From Cercozoa sp. M6MM (Eukaryota > Endomyxa: Ascetosporea), in assembly GCA_040357565.1 (NCBI GenBank), contig JBDODJ010000037.1: 64,000 nt of DNA. One strand, given 5' to 3'. Positions 60,453 to 64,000 of this stretch are shown here, in pieces. The notes under the pieces were generated by a model, which was not told the origin of the DNA, made no database searches, and worked only from the letters and a program-made list of their open reading frames with translations. The position numbers were made by a program, and so were the translations under genes. Position 1 is the first letter of the stretch, and every line of letters starts with the position of its first letter.

Positions 60453-61127
60453 ATGGTGATCATCACGCAGAAGTGCTCCTACACGTAAGCTGCGCTCTCG
60501 ACGATTCTCTATCGTTTTTTCGCGTTTCGCGTGATTTTCGGCGCGAGGCCGAACGGACTGCAGGTGTGCGCATAGCTCACTTTCCTGGTTGTGCCATTCG
60601 TTCCTCGGGCCGCGTCGCGTTTTTGTGTCGTTTGCTGTTTTTTTTTTTGGTTTTTATGGTGTCTTAACGCGTTCTGTATTGCAGGGAGAAGAAGATCTAC
60701 CCGGGCCACGGCCAGATCCTGTTCCGTCGTGATGGCCGCAAGGTCTTCCTGATCGACGCCAAGTCCAAGGGTCTCTACAAGCAGGGCATCAAGCCGGCCG
60801 TCCTCACGTGGACCATGGTGTGTTTTTGTGACGAAAATACGCGTCTGTGACGAAATGCACGATTTCTTGGGTTCACCAACCTTTTTGCATTGAGTGAGTT
60901 TTGTGTAGGCCTGGCGTCGTCTTGCGCGCAAGGTTGCGGCTCCGGCCACGGCCAAGCGCCGTAAGGGCGGTAAGGGCCGCAAGGGTGGTAAGGCCTTCAC
61001 CGGCATCTCGGTTGCTGAGCTCGCCGAGAAGCGCAACATGTCGGCCGACGTCCGCAAGGCCAAGCGCGACAACTTCAAGCAGGCCCGCAAGGTGCGTGTG
61101 CAGAAGGTCAAGGCCATCAAGAAGTAA
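60453..61127 (+). CDS. RPL24: 60S ribosomal protein eL24
   Basis: Three exons: 60453-60484, 60685 to about 60818, and about 60909 to 61127. MVIITQKCSYT joins EKKIYPGHGQILFRRDGRKV (the eL24 signature KIYPGHG), FLIDAKSKGLYKQGIKPAVL, TWTM then AWRRLARKVAAPATAKRRKG, a basic Gly/Lys hinge, and AFTGISVAELAEKRNMSADV plus RKAKRDNFKQARKVRVQ, ending KAIKK. About 130 residues, slightly short of the usual 150-160. The archaeal-type zinc cysteines are absent, as in yeast eL24. The codon pattern is strongly GC-ending, as expected of a highly expressed gene. A consensus AATAAA lies at 61287-61292. Confidence 0.95.
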
Positions 61128-61557
61128 GCAGGCCCTCACCGAGACTACTTCTTCCGCAGTCTGTGCTTAGCTGTTGGTTGATTCTTAAACATCCTGCCAC
61201 GTCAACAAACTTTCAAGATGCCGTAAACAGAAAAATTAATGCGCTGCAAAACAACTTCAATTTGTTTAAGCGAATAGCGTTTTTGAAATAAAAGATCGTC
61301 GGAGCACCGGTGCATTAATAAGACATTTTTCTTGATCTGCGGGACTTTCTGGTCGTGGCCTCAACGCAGACAAAAAACGCATACAACTGTAAAAAGGTCT
61401 TCATATGCACTTCAAAGGGCTGAGAAAAGCCGACTGGGACCAGTTGGTCGGAGCGCCGGGCAAACCGTGTGTCAAAATCGTCGTCTGTTGATCGCAACAA
61501 GAAACATCAAGCAGGACCGCTAGGTGCGCCGTGCACTGTGCGTGTGTGTGCTGGACC
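61128..61557. other. Intergenic between eL24 and SMYD-like gene
   Basis: Contains the eL24 3' untranslated region with AATAAA at 61287-61292. Short open frames on both strands at 61315-61523 have no recognisable product. Confidence 0.45.
61287..61292 (+). terminator. Polyadenylation signal AATAAA of eL24
   Basis: Canonical AATAAA about 160 nt after the eL24 stop codon, in AT-rich context. Confidence 0.55.
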
Positions 61558-63900
61558 ATGAGCGACAATGAAAGCCGTGCTCTTGGTCTCATTAGAGCAC
61601 GGGCGAGCGAATTGGACGCGCCGGTCATTGTGGATGTGTCCGCGCAAACCGGCCGCTTCCTCAGGGTACCTTCTTTACCTTCCGTGTTTTTCGCCAAGCT
61701 TCCGACCTGGTTAGTATAAGGCAATGGATATGCTTAGGCGGCGCGTGATTTTGGCATCGGCGAAGTCGTGTTCGAGGAGTCGTCGTTTTTGCATTCCAAG
61801 TCGGAGTGTCTGCTTGAGGTGCATCGGCACCCGAAACACCGATGAGGTTTTTTTTTAAATGTGTTTCTGCAGCTCTTGGATGAGGCAAGCGTTCGAAAGA
61901 TTGATCGTTTCATCGCAGAAAATGAGGAGGCTGATGTCTAGTACAATCCTGTTGCGTGTCAAAGTGCTGCCTTGTGCACCATATGAATGGGCGAATAGTG
62001 CCCCGGCACCTGAAGAACAGCGTCTGCTGATTAATTATTTGCTGCTTTCCTTGGCCGTATATTGAACTCGTACATACATACACTCATTGAGCTGTTCAAG
62101 GCTATACATTGCAGGGCAAGTCGGTGCAAGACATGCTGACGATTTTGGACGGGGAAGTGCGCAACGGTGGGACTGCTCGCACCGTACCTATATATCCAAG
62201 CATACTACGCAAGTGCACACCACCCACCACCCACGCACACTAATGTATAAACCGCAGTTGTCGAAGCGCGCGGAGTGGATGGCTGCCCGTGTACATGCAG
62301 CTTTCGAGCAGGACAAGTTGCCGAAGGGTACATCTGCAGAAGAATATAAGATCTGGTCAGTACGTGTACGGTGTTGTGCAGTCAACACGGCAGGCGTACC
62401 TTCGCAGACACAGCTAACGCAGTGGTTTGATCGGGTGCTTCGTGTGTGTGAGTGTAATGCGCACTCTCCGTCTGAAGAAATTGCCGACTGGTAAACCCTC
62501 TCATCAATGCAGCAACACTATGAGAGGTAGCCACGCCTGGTGATGGACGGAGAGTCACACTGCTGCGTAGGTTCTCGAGCGACCTGTACGCACCGATGCC
62601 GCACACTCCAGATTCATCGCTACCGCCGCCTCCGCCTCCTGCCGATACGGACGAACCGACGCTTCCCGAGACAGACACGGTGTTCGACGACAGTGTACCA
62701 CCCAGCACACTTGTATCTCTGCGCTGTTGTTTAGAGCATTGTGTATGCCTCTGCAGACTGCCCTCTTCGTACTGGGCAGCATGATGGAACACGACTGTGT
62801 GCCAGCTTGCACGGTACCACTGGCAGTGCACACGTGTATCATGCAAGAAGCGGTTGTCACCTGAGCAGGCTGTGCTGATCCCCGAGTCGAAGCACATCAA
62901 AAAGTCCTGTGGTGTGCGTCACCGTGTCGTCACGGGTATCAAGCTACAGCTGCGCACACTGCGCTCGGTGCGAGAAGGCGACAAGTTGAGCATCTCCTAT
63001 GTCGATGCCGCTCAGTACTTGCACCGTAATGCGCGACGACATCTCGTGGTACCTCATGAATCGTGTACGCATCCAGGGTGTGTGTATCTCGCCTTGAATT
63101 CCCACAGAAGTCGGCTCGTGGCTTTGAGTGTCAGTGCTCCGTGTGTCACCTTGATGTACAGTACTTTTAGTTCAGATCCACTGTGCGTTTGCACCTGTAT
63201 CTTGCAGCCGGAAAGCGACACGGTCGAGCACACCCGTGTGTTTGCGCACCCAAACGACCCTACATTGTTGTTGTTCCCGGTGCTCGCTACACTCAGCCAC
63301 CAGGTACATCACTCTTGGTAGCTCACACAATATTGTGATTTCTGTGCTTACGCTGGTGTGACAACTTTTACAGACCGTCAATCGCGACGATGACGAAGAC
63401 TTTGCGCGTATCGGCGATGACACGCGTTTCTTGGCCTTTCGCGTTGATGTCGACAATGGCGGCAACACAGACAGCACTGTACCCACTCGTGTGCACGTGC
63501 CACGACTCGTGTCGGTGTGTGCCAGCATGCTTGTGCCTTGTTGGTACTCACGTGCGGATGTGCGTAGGTTCCCCTGACAGGCTCTCTCAAGATCAAGCGC
63601 AAGCAGCGCAAACAACTGGCGAAAGCAGAAGAACGCATCGCGTCACTTTTCCGTCGACAACAGGTGCTTTCGGACACGTGCAGTATCTACGTTTTGCCTA
63701 TTCCTCCTATCCTTCGCAGGAGAACGCACTTCAAGTGGCCTTGCAACGCATGCTGCCGACAACATCGGTATGACCTTTTTGACCTGCCTTCTTGACTATC
63801 CATTTAATTACTGCAGGAGGACGACCCACGTGACCCACTGTTTCAACGCACCAATGCGGCTGATTCCAGCACACTTGTGCACAATGCGCACCACCTGTAG
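61558..63900 (+). CDS. SMYD-like SET-domain protein with divergent NHSC motif
   Basis: About 13 exons. The start ATG at 61558 gives MSDNESRALGLIRARASELD and APVIVDVSAQTGRFLR, joined to AARDFGIGEVVFEESSFLHS (SET N-terminal GR.l.A..di..GevvleE). After helical insert exons (SVRKIDRFIAENEEADV, LSKRAEWMAARVHAAFEQDK) comes the SET core: LGSMMEHDCVPACT in place of the usual NHSC.PN, then KLQLRTLRSVREGDKLSISY and VDAAQYLHRNARRHL (family lrA.rdI..GeElt.sYid......RR..L). A post-SET cysteine cluster KSARGFECQCSVCH follows. The C-terminal third contains an acidic segment and KIKRKQRKQLAKAEERIASL, ending HNAHHL at 63900. Family identity is good; the key Asn is replaced by Glu, so methyltransferase activity is uncertain. 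Confidence 0.78.
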
Positions 63901-63937
63901 ACACCGCTTTTACTGTGTGTGTTGCGTGTGTGTTGCG

Positions 63938-63942
63938 TGCGC

Positions 63943-64000
<58 letters not shown>
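63938..64000 (+). repeat. (GT)n microsatellite at window end
   Basis: GT array running off the window end, after GCGCGTGT units downstream of the SMYD-like gene. Length unknown. Confidence 0.85.

Overview
This is nuclear DNA of an intron-rich, probably flagellated unicellular eukaryote. About 25 multi-exon genes are packed on both strands, with many introns of roughly 30-100 nt and short intergenic spaces. There is no bacterial-style operon structure. The lineage cannot be fixed by eye. The gene set includes the COP9 signalosome, APC/C, spliceosome, ER N-glycosylation, a CCDC180-like axonemal protein and cob(I)alamin adenosyltransferase, which suits a free-living or parasitic protist. Gene identities come from joining exons by eye at GT..AG boundaries and recognising conserved motifs. 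Exon edges are therefore approximate unless stated, and no searches were run.

Layout. 0-4 kb (+): an ANTH-domain endocytic adaptor and a universal-stress-protein. 4-15 kb (-): CSN1, a large single-pass membrane protein with fibronectin-III-like domains, and an ABC half-transporter. 15-18 kb (+): a CDK-type kinase. 18.3-19.9 kb: no gene recognised. 20-26 kb: a CYRI/FAM49 Rac1 interactor (-), the complex I assembly factor NDUFAF3 (+) and an RBM5/10-like splicing factor with an RS domain (-). 26-31 kb: a two-exon 43-codon gene (+), APC10 (-), an unrecognised multi-pass membrane protein (+) and MMAB (-). 31-36 kb (+): a NAK-family (AAK1/GAK-like) kinase and PRP18. 36-43 kb: IPP isomerase (-), a choloylglycine-hydrolase-family enzyme with a signal peptide and terminal KDEL (+), two small unrecognised genes (-) and OST3/OST6 (+). 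43-48 kb (-): a divergent PPP-type phosphatase and small open frames. 48-53.6 kb (+): a long coiled-coil CCDC180-like gene. 54.6-56.6 kb: a 1,979-bp segment with perfect 23-bp terminal inverted repeats and a GTG flanking duplication, a candidate DNA transposon. 56.8-64 kb: an AND-1/Ctf4-like replication factor (-), ribosomal protein eL24 (+) and a SMYD-like SET protein (+).

Several genes share themes. The ANTH adaptor, the WxxF-bearing NAK kinase and CYRI relate to clathrin and actin membrane dynamics. PRP18 and RBM5/10 belong to splicing. OST3/6 and the KDEL enzyme act in the ER. CSN1 and APC10 belong to ubiquitin control. The order looks like ordinary eukaryotic mixing rather than functional clustering.

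The most striking genome-wide features are in the introns. Many begin with GTAC instead of GTAAGT, and most (GT)n microsatellites and poly-C tracts lie in introns with GT or C on the coding strand. Most assembly gaps fall in or beside these repeats. The best candidate novelties are the inverted-repeat element, the KDEL-tagged choloylglycine hydrolase homologue, the divergent PPP phosphatase and the fibronectin-III-type surface protein.
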